Assembly: GCA_046714215.1 (NCBI GenBank) | Contig: JBKKBM010000010.1 | Coordinates: 1 to 16,861 of the forward strand | DNA length: 16,861 nucleotides | Direction: 5' to 3' | DNA from: DATLCI01 sp046714215 | Lineage (GTDB): Bacteria; Acidobacteriota; Terriglobia; Terriglobales; Acidobacteriaceae | Shown here: one piece after another, positions 1 to 7,817 of the stretch | Numbering within the stretch: position 1 is the stretch's first letter | Layout of the letters: every line of letters begins with the position of its first letter | Notes under the pieces: model-generated | What the model was told of the DNA's origin: nothing | Seen by the model: the letters and a program-made list of their open reading frames with translations, nothing else | The model's database searches: none | Made by a program: the position numbers and the translations under genes

Positions 1-546
1 GGCCGACAGCGTTTGGCAGGCGCCGATCCATATCGCTTGCGCCATGGTCATGTCGTCCATCTTGACCGTCGCGAACCCGCTGGTGCTGGGATGCTTTGCC
101 AGTGGCAGCGCCGGTGCCCGTCCGGGCGTGCCGTAGGCGTTGTCTACCGCCCACATGACGATGCCACCGATCAGCAGCGATGCTCCCATCACAATCAGGC
201 TTTCCAAATGTTCGCCAATGAGTTTAGACAGCAGGAACGACGGCACCGCCGTAAATACGAAGGCCACCATGGTGAGCGTGAGCGGATGGTCGATCATGGA
301 GCCGTCCCCGCGTTCGCCCTTGGGAAAAGTCGACAGAAAACGCGCGATGCGCGCGCGGAAATAAATGGGGAGACAGAGGATCGCACCCAACTGGATGACG
401 ATGGAATACATCTTCCAATAGCCGCTGGTCAGGTCGACGCCAAAGAGCGCTTCGGTGATACGCAGATGTGCCGTGGAACTGACGGGCAGGAATTCGGTCA
501 GTCCCTCGACAATCCCCAGGATGACGGACAGAACATAATCGTTCAT
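1..546 (-). CDS. uppP: Undecaprenyl-diphosphatase UppP (BacA family), 3' end cut by window edge
   Basis: Integral membrane phosphatase that dephosphorylates undecaprenyl diphosphate, recycling the lipid carrier for peptidoglycan and other envelope polymers. The first 182 codons are present and the frame stays open to base 1. The N-terminus carries the family signature: the acidic ExxxE motif at E14 and E18, then PVSST with S23/S24 and H27. The usual STGH appears here as STAH. Hydrophobic segments alternate with short polar loops, as expected of a multi-pass protein. The visible part stops just after a CQTLSA stretch, immediately before the second conserved region of the family, which would contain the PGxSRS motif. 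The ATG at 546 has a good Shine-Dalgarno AAGGA with a 7-nt spacer. The upstream SH3b gene ends 16 bp away and a seven-codon ORF bridges the gap. Family identity is seen directly; the catalytic C-terminal half cannot be checked. Confidence 0.93.
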   Translation of the reverse strand, partial: MNDYVLSVILGIVEGLTEFLPVSSTAHLRITEALFGVDLTSGYWKMYSIVIQLGAILCLPIYFRARIARFLSTFPKGERGDGSMIDHPLTLTMVAFVFTAVPSFLLSKLIGEHLESLIVMGASLLIGGIVMWAVDNAYGTPGRAPALPLAKHPSTSGFATVKMDDMTMAQAIWIGACQTLSA

Positions 547-566
547 TCCAGCGTCCTTACGTTCAT
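543..566 (-). other. Seven-codon linking ORF between the SH3b gene and uppP
   Basis: Reading the minus strand from 566 gives ATG AAC GTA AGG ACG CTG GAA TGA. Its ATG overlaps the TGA of the SH3b gene (ATGA at 566-563), and its TGA overlaps the uppP ATG (ATGA at 546-543). A ribosome finishing the upstream gene could therefore restart twice within 24 bases. The overlaps are seen directly. That the peptide is translated, or that it couples expression, is inference; so short an ORF can arise by chance. Confidence 0.3.
554..558 (-). promoter_or_regulatory. Shine-Dalgarno for uppP
   Basis: AAGGA on the minus strand, 7 nt before the uppP ATG at 546. It fixes the uppP start and lies inside the seven-codon linking ORF. 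Confidence 0.6.
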
Positions 567-1513
567 TCGAGGGCCGGCCCGAAGGTGGGAATGCCCTGGT
601 CCAGCATGAAGAGCAATCGTTGGGCGCGGTAGACCCATTCGCCCGGCGGCGGATTTAACGCGATGATCCGCTGCAGCAGCGCTCGGGCTTTGGTCTTGGC
701 CGCCTCGGACTTGCCGCTGTCGCCCCGCTCGCGGTAGATCTCTACCAGCGCCGCCTGCCGATACGCCGCCTCATGCAAAGCTTCCGCCGCCTTAGGCGAT
801 TGCGGATGCTCCTGCACGTATTCTTCGTACATCTCTGATTCTTTCTCCGGACACTTGGCTAGCCCCTGCCACTCGCCGCACAGTTTGCGGTCCAGCCGCG
901 AATACGCCGCCAGGTCTGCCCATTTGGAACCGGGGAATTTCTTCTGGACCTCCTTCATCCACTCTTCCGGGATCTCGCCGCGTAGATGAGGATCCATCTC
1001 CTTGGCGGAGCGGCGTGACATCACGTCCGCCTTATCCAGCTGCCAGCGGATGTCGGCGGCCCGCCATAAGGCTTCGCCCGCGATGTCCGATTTGGGAAAA
1101 TACTCCGCCATGCGGTAGTACAGCCGCAGTGCGTCTTTGTCGGCGCCCTTGCGGCCGCCCCGGCGGGTGGCTTGGTTCTCCGCATCGATGGCCTCGCCAA
1201 ACAGGATCTTGTCACCGTTGGGAGTGCTGGTGCGCACGATGCCCTTGTCCACGATCCACCCGCTGACGTTACGCGCGTTATCCAGTTCCCCCAACACCTT
1301 GACGAAGGTGCGGCTGGTCTCCAGGATCACCACTTCGCGGCCGCGCGTGACCCGGCCCAGCTTTTGCGATTTCACGTCCGGCGAGACGTAGATGTTCGCT
1401 TCGCGTTGCATGATGGCGCGCTCGGCTTGGGCAAAGGCGGAGGCAGAAAGTGCGGCGGCCACCATGACTGTCCGAAGCACCGCCATCCCACGAATCATTC
1501 TCATCGTCATCAT
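563..1513 (-). CDS. Secreted SH3b-domain protein with helical-repeat C-terminus
   Basis: About 316 residues. An N-terminal signal peptide (basic MRMIRG region, hydrophobic core, probable cleavage after AFA near residue 28) predicts export. Residues about 31-95 look like a bacterial SH3b domain: ANIYVSP opening, GRVTRGREV, and a GWI segment near W86. Such domains often bind peptidoglycan or act as protein modules. The rest (about 115-310) is helix-rich, with tyrosine/alanine pairs resembling TPR or YbgF/BamD-like repeats (for example LYYRMAEYFPKS). No catalytic motif is seen. The start is ambiguous: ATG 1513 overlaps the threonine dehydratase stop as ATGA, but GGGAG upstream is better spaced (9 nt) for the ATG at 1504. 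An in-frame extension further upstream would lie wholly inside the dehydratase gene and is rejected. Likely cell-wall associated; exact function unknown. Confidence 0.82.
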   Translation of the reverse strand: MMTMRMIRGMAVLRTVMVAAALSASAFAQAERAIMQREANIYVSPDVKSQKLGRVTRGREVVILETSRTFVKVLGELDNARNVSGWIVDKGIVRTSTPNGDKILFGEAIDAENQATRRGGRKGADKDALRLYYRMAEYFPKSDIAGEALWRAADIRWQLDKADVMSRRSAKEMDPHLRGEIPEEWMKEVQKKFPGSKWADLAAYSRLDRKLCGEWQGLAKCPEKESEMYEEYVQEHPQSPKAAEALHEAAYRQAALVEIYRERGDSGKSEAAKTKARALLQRIIALNPPPGEWVYRAQRLLFMLDQGIPTFGPALE

Positions 1514-2484
1514 GCTCCCAGCACCTCGCGCAACAAAGCCGGATCGATGTTGCCGCCACTCAGCACGGCCACCGTCTTCTTGGCCGGCGGCAGCTTGTCG
1601 CGATGATAGAACCAAGCAGCGGCGGTTACCGCGCCGCTGGGTTCGGCCAGCAAGCGGCCCTCAAGCAGCAGCTTTTTGATGGCATCCTTAATCTCCTGCT
1701 CGCTCACGGTCACGATGTCGTCCACGTATTTATAGATGTGTTGAAACGGGATCTCACCCACCGGAGTAGTCCGCAGACCGTCGGCGATGGTGCGCGCCAC
1801 TTGCGCGGGATCGAACTTGATGATCTTTCCCGCCTTCAGACTGGCTTGCGCATCGGCCGCCAACTCCGGCTCCACGCCAATGACTTTCACATTCGGCTTC
1901 AGCGACTTGATGGCCGTGGCCACGCCGCTGATGATGCCTCCGCCGCTGATGGGCACCAGCACCAGCTTCACGTCAGGCAGGTCTTCCATGATCTCCAGCC
2001 CCATAGTTCCCGCGCCGGCAATGATGAGTTCGTCGTTGTAAGGCGGTACCATCACGTAGTTATGCTTCGCTGCCAGTTCCTCGGCCAACGCGATGCGCTC
2101 CGGACTCGTCGGCCCACTGAGTACGATCTCCGCACCCAACTGCCGGGTGGCGTCCACTTTTATCTTGGGAGCACTGCTGGGCAGGACGATGGTGGCTTTG
2201 ATGCCGAGCTCACGGGCCGCGTAGGCGACGCCTTGCGCATGGTTTCCGCTGGAGTGCGCGATGACGCCGCGTTTTTTTTCCGCCGCGCTCAGCGATGAGA
2301 TCTTGTTGTAAGCGCCGCGCAATTTGAACGAACCGATAGGCTGAAAGCTCTCCGCCTTGAGATAAAGCTGTTGTCCGGCTGTCCACTGGGGAAACAAGAT
2401 GAGCGGAGTGTGCAGGGCGACACCCTTGATTCGCGCCTGCGCTTTCTTGATGTCGTCGAGGGTTACGATCGGACGCTTCTCCAA
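1510..2484 (-). CDS. Threonine/serine dehydratase-like PLP enzyme (fold type II), no ACT domain
   Basis: Predicted 324-residue PLP enzyme that deaminates threonine or serine to a 2-oxo acid and ammonia. The PLP lysine is K54 in SFKLRG, the SSGNHAQG substrate loop is at 78-85, and the glycine-rich phosphate-binding SGGG loop is at 180-183. A second SGGN lies near the C-terminus. There is no C-terminal ACT-like domain, so it resembles catabolic TdcB-type dehydratases and serine racemases rather than isoleucine-regulated IlvA. Threonine dehydratase, serine racemase and hydroxyaspartate dehydratase cannot be separated by eye. The start is taken as TTG at 2484, which gives the usual family N-terminus (TLDDIKKAQ) and lies 41 bp after the hydrolase stop. 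The TTG lacks a well-spaced Shine-Dalgarno: AAGGG lies 12 nt upstream. The frame is open up to 2592, but that would overlap the hydrolase. The stop overlaps the next gene as ATGA. Confidence 0.88.
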   Translation of the reverse strand: MEKRPIVTLDDIKKAQARIKGVALHTPLILFPQWTAGQQLYLKAESFQPIGSFKLRGAYNKISSLSAAEKKRGVIAHSSGNHAQGVAYAARELGIKATIVLPSSAPKIKVDATRQLGAEIVLSGPTSPERIALAEELAAKHNYVMVPPYNDELIIAGAGTMGLEIMEDLPDVKLVLVPISGGGIISGVATAIKSLKPNVKVIGVEPELAADAQASLKAGKIIKFDPAQVARTIADGLRTTPVGEIPFQHIYKYVDDIVTVSEQEIKDAIKKLLLEGRLLAEPSGAVTAAAWFYHRDKLPPAKKTVAVLSGGNIDPALLREVLGA

Positions 2485-2525
2485 CCTGCAGTCTGGCCCT
2501 TGAGTATACCGAAATCGCGACGAGA

Positions 2526-3665
2526 CTAGCTTTGTGCAGCCATCTGTAAAAGAATCGCCATGAAGTGAACCACGGCCAGCCGGTCGCGCCACGAGACCCT
2601 CTGCAGATCAACGTGGGAGAGTAACGGTGTGACCAGCGTCTGCTTCAACCTACCCTCGGGGATATCCCGCTCCAACCAAAGGGATTCTGAGGCAGGAATG
2701 ATGTCATCCCCCGCGCCATGCAAGAGCAATACCGGAACACCCAGCCGATGCAGCTTTCCTGCCGGAGAAAGGTCCAGCAGCCGCGAACGGTTGCGCCGGA
2801 TATTCTCCAAAAGGACAGGCTGAATCCCGCTTTGCTCATGGGCGAAGAGCTCATGCATGCGCCTTCTCCCGTCAGGGCTGAGTTCCTCGGCCTTGCTTTT
2901 AGCGGCGGCGATTTCTTCATAGAGCAGCAGCCGCATTGACTGTAGGGCTATGTGAGCATCCTGAGCAGAAAAGAAATCTTTCACGCTGCCAAACACGATC
3001 ACCAAAGGCCCGTATTCGTGCGGCTTGCTCTGGATGACCCGACCGTCCGGATCCTCGATCTTCCCGGTGGCATAAAAAGTTGCGACGCGGGCAAGGTCAT
3101 GGTGCGCCCCAATAGCAACGACGAACGCAACGTCCGGCCGGACCTGCGGGTCCGTCGCCGCGATCAACGCCAGTCCTCCGGAAAAACTCATTCCGATCAG
3201 CCCCACGGGGCGTCCCCGACGGCTCGCACTGACCGCCCGCACCGAGTCTCCGATCGTCAGGATGGACCTGCTGGAGATCTCATACTCCGCGATCCCCGGT
3301 AACTGAGGTGTGACTACGGCGATGCCGCTCTCCGCAATGCTGCGCGCAAAGCTGATCAACCGCGGCTCGTCGATCCCGAGGTGCTGTAGCCCATGCACGA
3401 GCACGACCGCAGGCGCATCTTCCAGGTCTTTCGGGGTGAAGAGACGGACGGGCACCTCGCCCCGCTCTGTCCGCAGGGCATACCGGGACTCGATCACGGA
3501 ATGGCGAGCCAGATTGGCGATCATCCCGCCTGCGGCTGGATCAGTCAGCCGTACCAGTAGACCGGCCGCGCGCAGGTGCTGATAGGAGGCGAAGTAGAGC
3601 GCGAGCAGCGTCAGCAGACTGCATAGCAATCGCCACTGCCAGCGTCGAATGCGAGGATGGAGCAC
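2526..3665 (-). CDS. Membrane-anchored alpha/beta hydrolase
   Basis: Protein of 379 residues with one hydrophobic segment near the N-terminus (about 13-26, after a basic RIRRWQWR), predicting a signal anchor or uncleaved signal with the enzyme outside the cytoplasm. The alpha/beta hydrolase fold follows: oxyanion-region HG at 91-92 (VVLVHGLQ), nucleophile S160 in GMSFSGG, acid D320 or D321 in HGAGDD, and catalytic H351 in LLSHVDL. The elbow reads GxSxS rather than the usual GxSxG. An inserted helical lid of about 100 residues lies between nucleophile and acid. The family resembles dienelactone hydrolase/prolyl oligopeptidase-like esterases, but the substrate cannot be read from sequence. The start is a GTG with no obvious Shine-Dalgarno, 44 bp after the ribonuclease J stop; no other convincing start is near. 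Confidence 0.85.
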   Translation of the reverse strand: MLHPRIRRWQWRLLCSLLTLLALYFASYQHLRAAGLLVRLTDPAAGGMIANLARHSVIESRYALRTERGEVPVRLFTPKDLEDAPAVVLVHGLQHLGIDEPRLISFARSIAESGIAVVTPQLPGIAEYEISSRSILTIGDSVRAVSASRRGRPVGLIGMSFSGGLALIAATDPQVRPDVAFVVAIGAHHDLARVATFYATGKIEDPDGRVIQSKPHEYGPLVIVFGSVKDFFSAQDAHIALQSMRLLLYEEIAAAKSKAEELSPDGRRRMHELFAHEQSGIQPVLLENIRRNRSRLLDLSPAGKLHRLGVPVLLLHGAGDDIIPASESLWLERDIPEGRLKQTLVTPLLSHVDLQRVSWRDRLAVVHFMAILLQMAAQS

Positions 3666-3709
3666 GGGGAAGGATTGTATCCGCTTCCCGGGGAAACGAT
3701 AAGAGAACG

Positions 3710-5377
3710 TTAAATCTCGAGAATGACGGGCAAGATCAGCGGCCGTCGCGCCGTACTCTTCACGATGAACCGTTTCAGGTCCTGGCGGATCTTCTCTTTG
3801 ATCACGCCGTAATCCGCTTTCTCTTCGGCGCTCGACGAATCGAGCGTCTTGGCGATGATGTCGCGCGCCTGCCCGGCCAGTTCGGCGTCCGTGGCCGCGG
3901 AAGCGAAGCCGCGGGTGACGATCTCCGCCGATTCCACCCGTCCCGTCAGTTTATTGATGGCGATGATAGGCAGCACGATGCCGTCCTCGCTCAAATGCCG
4001 GCGGTCTCGAATGACCAGGTCTTCCACCACATCGCCCAGCGAGCCCGAATCGATGCACACGCGGCCCACCGTGACTTTGCCGGCTTTGCGCGCGCCCAAC
4101 TCGTCGATCTCCAGGATGTCTCCGCTCTCGATCATCATCACGGTGCCCACGGCGCCATGCATCGACTTCGCCATGGCGGCGTGTCTGCGCAACTGGCGAT
4201 ACTCGCCGTGGATGGGAATGAAGTATTTCGGCTTCACCAGGTTGATGATGAGGCGCAACTCCTCCTGGCTGGCGTGTCCGCTCACATGCACCGGCGGCCA
4301 CGAGCCATCGTCATAGATCACGTTGGCCTCGCGCCGGAACAAGTGGTCCACCACGCGATAGATGGCCTTTTCATTGCCGGGGATAATGCGCGACGAGAGC
4401 ACTACGGTGTCATTCGGCTCGATCTTGGCGTGCTTGTGATTGTCGACCGCCGCGCGGGAGAGCGCTGACATGGGCTCGCCCTGCGTGCCGCTGATCATCA
4501 CGCAGACCTTTTCCGGAGGGAAATCGCGGATCTGCCCGGGATGGATCAGCAGTCCATCGGGCACGTCCAGATAACCGAGGTCGAGCGCGATCTCGGTGGT
4601 GTCATTCATCGACCGCCCCACGAGCGCGACCTTGCGCTTATGTTCGAAGGCCAGGTCCAGCGCCAACTTCACCCTGTGCACTGACGACGAGAAACAGGAG
4701 ATGAAAAGGCGGCGCTTGGCCCGCGCGAAGATCTCCTCAAACTTGGCATGAACCGCTCGCTCGCTCGGCGTATACCCCGGGCGCTCCACGTTGGTAGAGT
4801 CTTGCAGTAACGCCAGCACGCCCGCTTTGCCGTATTCCGCGAAAGCGTGCAGGTCGAAGAGGTGGTTATCGGTCGGCGTGGGGTCTACTTTGAAATCGCC
4901 GGTGTGGATCACCACGCCCAGCGGCGTATGGATGGCCAGGGCCACGCAGTCCACCAGGCTGTGCGTCACCCTTATGGGCCGGATGGTGAACGGTCCGATG
5001 GTGAACCGCTCGTCGGGCTTGATCTCGATGAGGTCGGCGTCGTCCAGCAGGCCATGCTCGTCGAGTTTGTTCTCCACCATGGCCAGCGTGAACTCGGTGG
5101 CGTAGACGGGCACATTCAAGTCGGTGAGTAGCCACGGCAATCCGCCGATATGGTCTTCGTGGCCGTGCGTGAGCACTACAGCTTTTACCATGTGACGATG
5201 TTCGAGCAGGTAGGCGATGTCCGGGACGACGATGTCCACGCCCAGCAACTCAGATTCGGGGAACATCAGGCCACAGTCGATGACGATGATGTTGTCAGCC
5301 CAGCGCATGGCCATGCAGTTCATGCCAAACTCGCCGAGCCCGCCGAGCGGGACTAACTGTAACTTTCCTGGGGGCAT
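3710..5377 (-). CDS. rnj: Ribonuclease J
   Basis: Metallo-beta-lactamase/beta-CASP ribonuclease that processes and degrades RNA with endonuclease and 5'-3' exonuclease activity, acting in mRNA turnover and rRNA maturation in the cytoplasm. At 555 residues it has full family length. The zinc ligands are all visible: HGHEDH at 71-76, H139 in VTHS, D161 in HTGDFK, and H390 in IPIHGEYRQL. The beta-CASP part includes SGTQGEPMSALSRA near 296-309 and the HVSGHASQEE motif (H368). The N-terminal LGGLGEFGMNC is typical. A C-terminal domain of about 110 residues follows. The ATG at 5377 has no strong Shine-Dalgarno. The gene sits alone between the symporter (97 bp upstream) and the hydrolase (44 bp downstream); I see no convincing terminator on either side. 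Confidence 0.97.
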   Translation of the reverse strand: MPPGKLQLVPLGGLGEFGMNCMAMRWADNIIVIDCGLMFPESELLGVDIVVPDIAYLLEHRHMVKAVVLTHGHEDHIGGLPWLLTDLNVPVYATEFTLAMVENKLDEHGLLDDADLIEIKPDERFTIGPFTIRPIRVTHSLVDCVALAIHTPLGVVIHTGDFKVDPTPTDNHLFDLHAFAEYGKAGVLALLQDSTNVERPGYTPSERAVHAKFEEIFARAKRRLFISCFSSSVHRVKLALDLAFEHKRKVALVGRSMNDTTEIALDLGYLDVPDGLLIHPGQIRDFPPEKVCVMISGTQGEPMSALSRAAVDNHKHAKIEPNDTVVLSSRIIPGNEKAIYRVVDHLFRREANVIYDDGSWPPVHVSGHASQEELRLIINLVKPKYFIPIHGEYRQLRRHAAMAKSMHGAVGTVMMIESGDILEIDELGARKAGKVTVGRVCIDSGSLGDVVEDLVIRDRRHLSEDGIVLPIIAINKLTGRVESAEIVTRGFASAATDAELAGQARDIIAKTLDSSSAEEKADYGVIKEKIRQDLKRFIVKSTARRPLILPVILEI

Positions 5378-5474
5378 ATTGAAGATGCTGGAGCTAATAA
5401 AACAGGGCTAACAAGACATTGATGCTAACACGTTTGCGGACTTAGACTTTTTGCGCGGACGGCGTTTTTGCTCC

Positions 5475-6872
5475 TTAAGCGTTCGTCCCTTCCAGTACTG
5501 CGGGTGAAGGCTGCTCCTTGCCGAACTGGCCCTCCCACTTCGCAATGACCACCGTCGCCAGGCAGTTTCCGATCACGTTGACCGACGTTCGCGCCATGTC
5601 CATCAATTCATCGATCCCCACGATCAGAAAGATGGGCCACACCGGCAGGTTGAATGATGCGGCCGTGCCCAGCAGGATGACCAGCGTCGCGCGCGGTACT
5701 CCGGCCACGCCTTTGCTGGTCAACATCAGCGTGAACACGATCACCAGTTGCTGCCCCAGCGTCAGGTGGATGCCGGCCGCCTGGGCCACGAACATCGTGG
5801 CTAGCGAGAGGTACAAAGTACTGCCGTCCAGGTTGAAGCTGTAACCCGTCGGCATCACAAAGGCGACGATCTGCCGCGGCACGCCCAGCGCTTCCATCTT
5901 TTCCATGGCGCGCGGCAACGCCGCTTCCGAACTCGTGGTCGCGAAGGCGATCGAGACCGGCTCTGCAATGGCTTTTACGAATCGCTTGATGGGCACGCGG
6001 AAGATCAACGCCACCGGTAGAAACACCACCAGCATGAAGACGATGAGCGCCGCGTACAGCGTGCCCAGCAGCATGAACAGGTTCTTCAGGATGCCGAGTC
6101 CCATGTGTCCCACCGTGTAAGCCATGGCTGCGCCTACGCCGATGGGCGCAAAGTACATCACGATGTTGGTGAACTTGAACATCGTCTCAGAAAGGCTTTC
6201 CGCAAAAGCCAGCATCGGCTTGCGGCGCTTGTCGTCAAGCAGTGCCAGCGAGATGCCAAAGATGATGCTGAAGACCACGACCTGAAGCACCTGTCCCTCA
6301 GCCACCGACTTGGCAATGTTTTCCGGGAAGACGTGCAGCACAATGTCGTTGAAAGTCTGTTTGGTCGCTACGGGCAGCGTCTCGGTCGACTCCGGCGGAG
6401 GCGTCACTCCCGCGCCCGCCTGGGTGATGTTGATCGCGGCCAGTCCGATGAACAGCGCAATGGTGGTGACCACTTCAAAGTAGATGAGCGACTTGATGCC
6501 CATGCGCCCCACCTGCTTCAGATTGGCGTGACCGGCGATGCCCACCACCAGCGTGCCGAACAGCAGCGGTGCAATGATGGTCTTGATCATCTTCAGGAAG
6601 ATCTTGCTTAGCAGTTGCAGCTTGACCGCGGTGGCGGGGAAGTCGTGCCCGATCTCCGCGCCCACCACCATGCTGAAGAGGATCCACGTGGTCAGCGACT
6701 TGCGGTTGTAGGAGAAGACCGCCAGCCCCGCAATGGCCAGCCAGCGCAGCGTGAACATGACGCTCCACGGGATCTGCGCCCATCCCTCGCGCACCATCAA
6801 CGACAGTGCGCCGGAGATGGCGAAGACGGTCAACGATGCCACCATGATCTGTGAGTTCCGATTTAGTTTCAT
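5475..6872 (-). CDS. DAACS-family dicarboxylate/glutamate:cation symporter with extended N-terminus
   Basis: Inner-membrane secondary transporter of 465 residues, importing C4-dicarboxylates or acidic amino acids with Na+ or H+. Hallmarks of the GltP/DctA/GltPh family are present: the hairpin-1 serine motif TTSSEAALP (312-320), the NMDGT-equivalent NLDGS (347-351), a second hairpin (SKGVAGVPRA, 386-395), and D421/D425 leading into MARTSVNVIGN (426-436). The family core begins at about residue 58 (KSLTTWILFSMVVG). The preceding stretch contains two further hydrophobic segments (about 9-26 and 40-55) not seen in classical members. Which substrate is carried cannot be decided; glutamate, aspartate, succinate or malate are possible. 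The start is taken as ATG 6872, but the 14-bp direct repeat occupies the place where a ribosome binding site should be and no Shine-Dalgarno is seen. It follows dapD by 37 bp. Confidence 0.93.
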   Translation of the reverse strand: MKLNRNSQIMVASLTVFAISGALSLMVREGWAQIPWSVMFTLRWLAIAGLAVFSYNRKSLTTWILFSMVVGAEIGHDFPATAVKLQLLSKIFLKMIKTIIAPLLFGTLVVGIAGHANLKQVGRMGIKSLIYFEVVTTIALFIGLAAINITQAGAGVTPPPESTETLPVATKQTFNDIVLHVFPENIAKSVAEGQVLQVVVFSIIFGISLALLDDKRRKPMLAFAESLSETMFKFTNIVMYFAPIGVGAAMAYTVGHMGLGILKNLFMLLGTLYAALIVFMLVVFLPVALIFRVPIKRFVKAIAEPVSIAFATTSSEAALPRAMEKMEALGVPRQIVAFVMPTGYSFNLDGSTLYLSLATMFVAQAAGIHLTLGQQLVIVFTLMLTSKGVAGVPRATLVILLGTAASFNLPVWPIFLIVGIDELMDMARTSVNVIGNCLATVVIAKWEGQFGKEQPSPAVLEGTNA

Positions 6873-6876
6873 TGGG

Positions 6877-6911
6877 TAGTTTCTGGTTTCTCGTTTTTAG
6901 TTTCTGGTTTC
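6877..6911. repeat. Two perfect 14-bp direct repeats between dapD and the symporter
   Basis: TAGTTTCTGGTTTC occurs at 6877-6890 and again at 6898-6911 (21-bp period), separated by TCGTTTT. A shorter related piece, TTTAGTTTC, lies at 6862-6870 inside the symporter start. The right copy covers the dapD stop codon and the left copy sits just before the symporter ATG. The AT-rich composition differs from the GC-rich genes on both sides. Repeats of this kind may be a dispersed intergenic element or slippage product; which one cannot be told from one locus. Confidence 0.75.
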
Positions 6912-7743
6912 ACCTTAACAACTCTTCCAACTCGACCGACGCACCCGTCTTCTCATCACGATACTTCACGATTACGGGAGCATATAGCGACAATCCCCAT
7001 TCGGCGGATTTTCCTTTGCTGATAGCGCGCGAGCCGGGCACCACAACGGCATCTTCAGGAATGATCAGCGGCTGCTCGGCGGTAGCGCGATAGATCTCAC
7101 CGCGGACTACGTCGTACACCGGTGTGGAGCGGGTCAGGATGACGCCGGCGGCGATCACGGCCCGAGCACGCACTTGCGTGCCTTCGTAGATGCCGCAATT
7201 ACCGCCGACGAGCACCTCGTCTTCAATCACTACCGGCGACGCGTTGACTGGTTCCAGCACTCCGCCGATCTGCGCCGCTGCGCTGAGGTGCACGCGTTTG
7301 CCGATTTGCGCGCATGAGCCCACCAGTGCGTGCGAATCCACCATCGTGCCTTCGTCCACGTACGCGCCCACATTGATATACATCGGCGGCATGCAGACCA
7401 CACCTGGGGCGACATACGCACCCAGCCGTATCGCCGACCCCCCCGGCACCACGCGGATGCGGTCGGAAAGCAGCATGCGGCGGGCAGGGAAGGTGTCTTT
7501 ATCGACGAACGACAGCGACTTCGGATCGCCCATCTCCGCCAGCTCGCCCAGCCGGAAGCCCAGCAGGATGCCCTGCTTGACCCAAGCGTTGGCGTGCCAT
7601 TGGCCGTCACGCTTTTCCGCCGCACGGACCTCGCCATGGGTCAGCGCCCGGCGAAATTCCACGAAGGTATGTTTCGCCTCGATGACATTGGCGGGCGAGC
7701 TCTCAGCAAACAACGCTTCAATGGCCTGCTGTAAAGGGTGCAT
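6910..7743 (-). CDS. dapD: 2,3,4,5-tetrahydropyridine-2,6-dicarboxylate N-succinyltransferase
   Basis: Transfers a succinyl group from succinyl-CoA to tetrahydrodipicolinate, the first step of the succinylase branch to diaminopimelate and lysine. The 277-residue length matches the family (about 274 in E. coli). The N-terminal LQQAIEALF helix is followed by a left-handed beta-helix of hexapeptide repeats with family signatures NVGAYVDEGTMVD (124-136), VGSCAQIG (141-148) and IGGVLEP (159-165). An acetyl-CoA-using relative is less likely because these signatures match the succinyltransferase type. ATG 7743 gives the conventional N-terminus. The frame extends to a TTG at 7821 overlapping the dapA stop, which would add 26 atypical residues and is rejected. 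It lies 74 bp after dapA, a wider gap than others in the cluster, so a local promoter is possible. No Shine-Dalgarno is seen. Confidence 0.96.
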   Translation of the reverse strand: MHPLQQAIEALFAESSPANVIEAKHTFVEFRRALTHGEVRAAEKRDGQWHANAWVKQGILLGFRLGELAEMGDPKSLSFVDKDTFPARRMLLSDRIRVVPGGSAIRLGAYVAPGVVCMPPMYINVGAYVDEGTMVDSHALVGSCAQIGKRVHLSAAAQIGGVLEPVNASPVVIEDEVLVGGNCGIYEGTQVRARAVIAAGVILTRSTPVYDVVRGEIYRATAEQPLIIPEDAVVVPGSRAISKGKSAEWGLSLYAPVIVKYRDEKTGASVELEELLR

Positions 7744-7770
7744 GGGTGAAAGATGAAAGCCGGAAGCGAA

Positions 7771-7776
7771 AGTATA
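7771..7776 (-). promoter_or_regulatory. Possible -10 element before dapD
   Basis: TATACT on the minus strand, about 28 bases before the dapD ATG, matches five of six positions of the sigma-70 -10 consensus. The hexamer 17 bases further upstream (TTCGTT) is a poor -35. It lies in the largest gap of the dap cluster. This is only a candidate. Confidence 0.22.
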
Positions 7777-7817
7777 TCTTGCCCGTAGTTCAGAACGAAG
7801 ATAAACGTCTCCCGATA

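Noticed and set aside
1603..2298. Plus-strand frame of 231 codons antisense to the threonine dehydratase-like gene
   Set aside because: Same antisense artefact: His/Asp/Gln-rich, no recognisable motif, and the minus-strand enzyme is certain.
3665..3700. Inverted repeat GGGAAG/CTTCCC between ribonuclease J and the hydrolase
   Set aside because: No T-tract follows on the minus strand and the loop is 11 nt, so it is not supported as a terminator.
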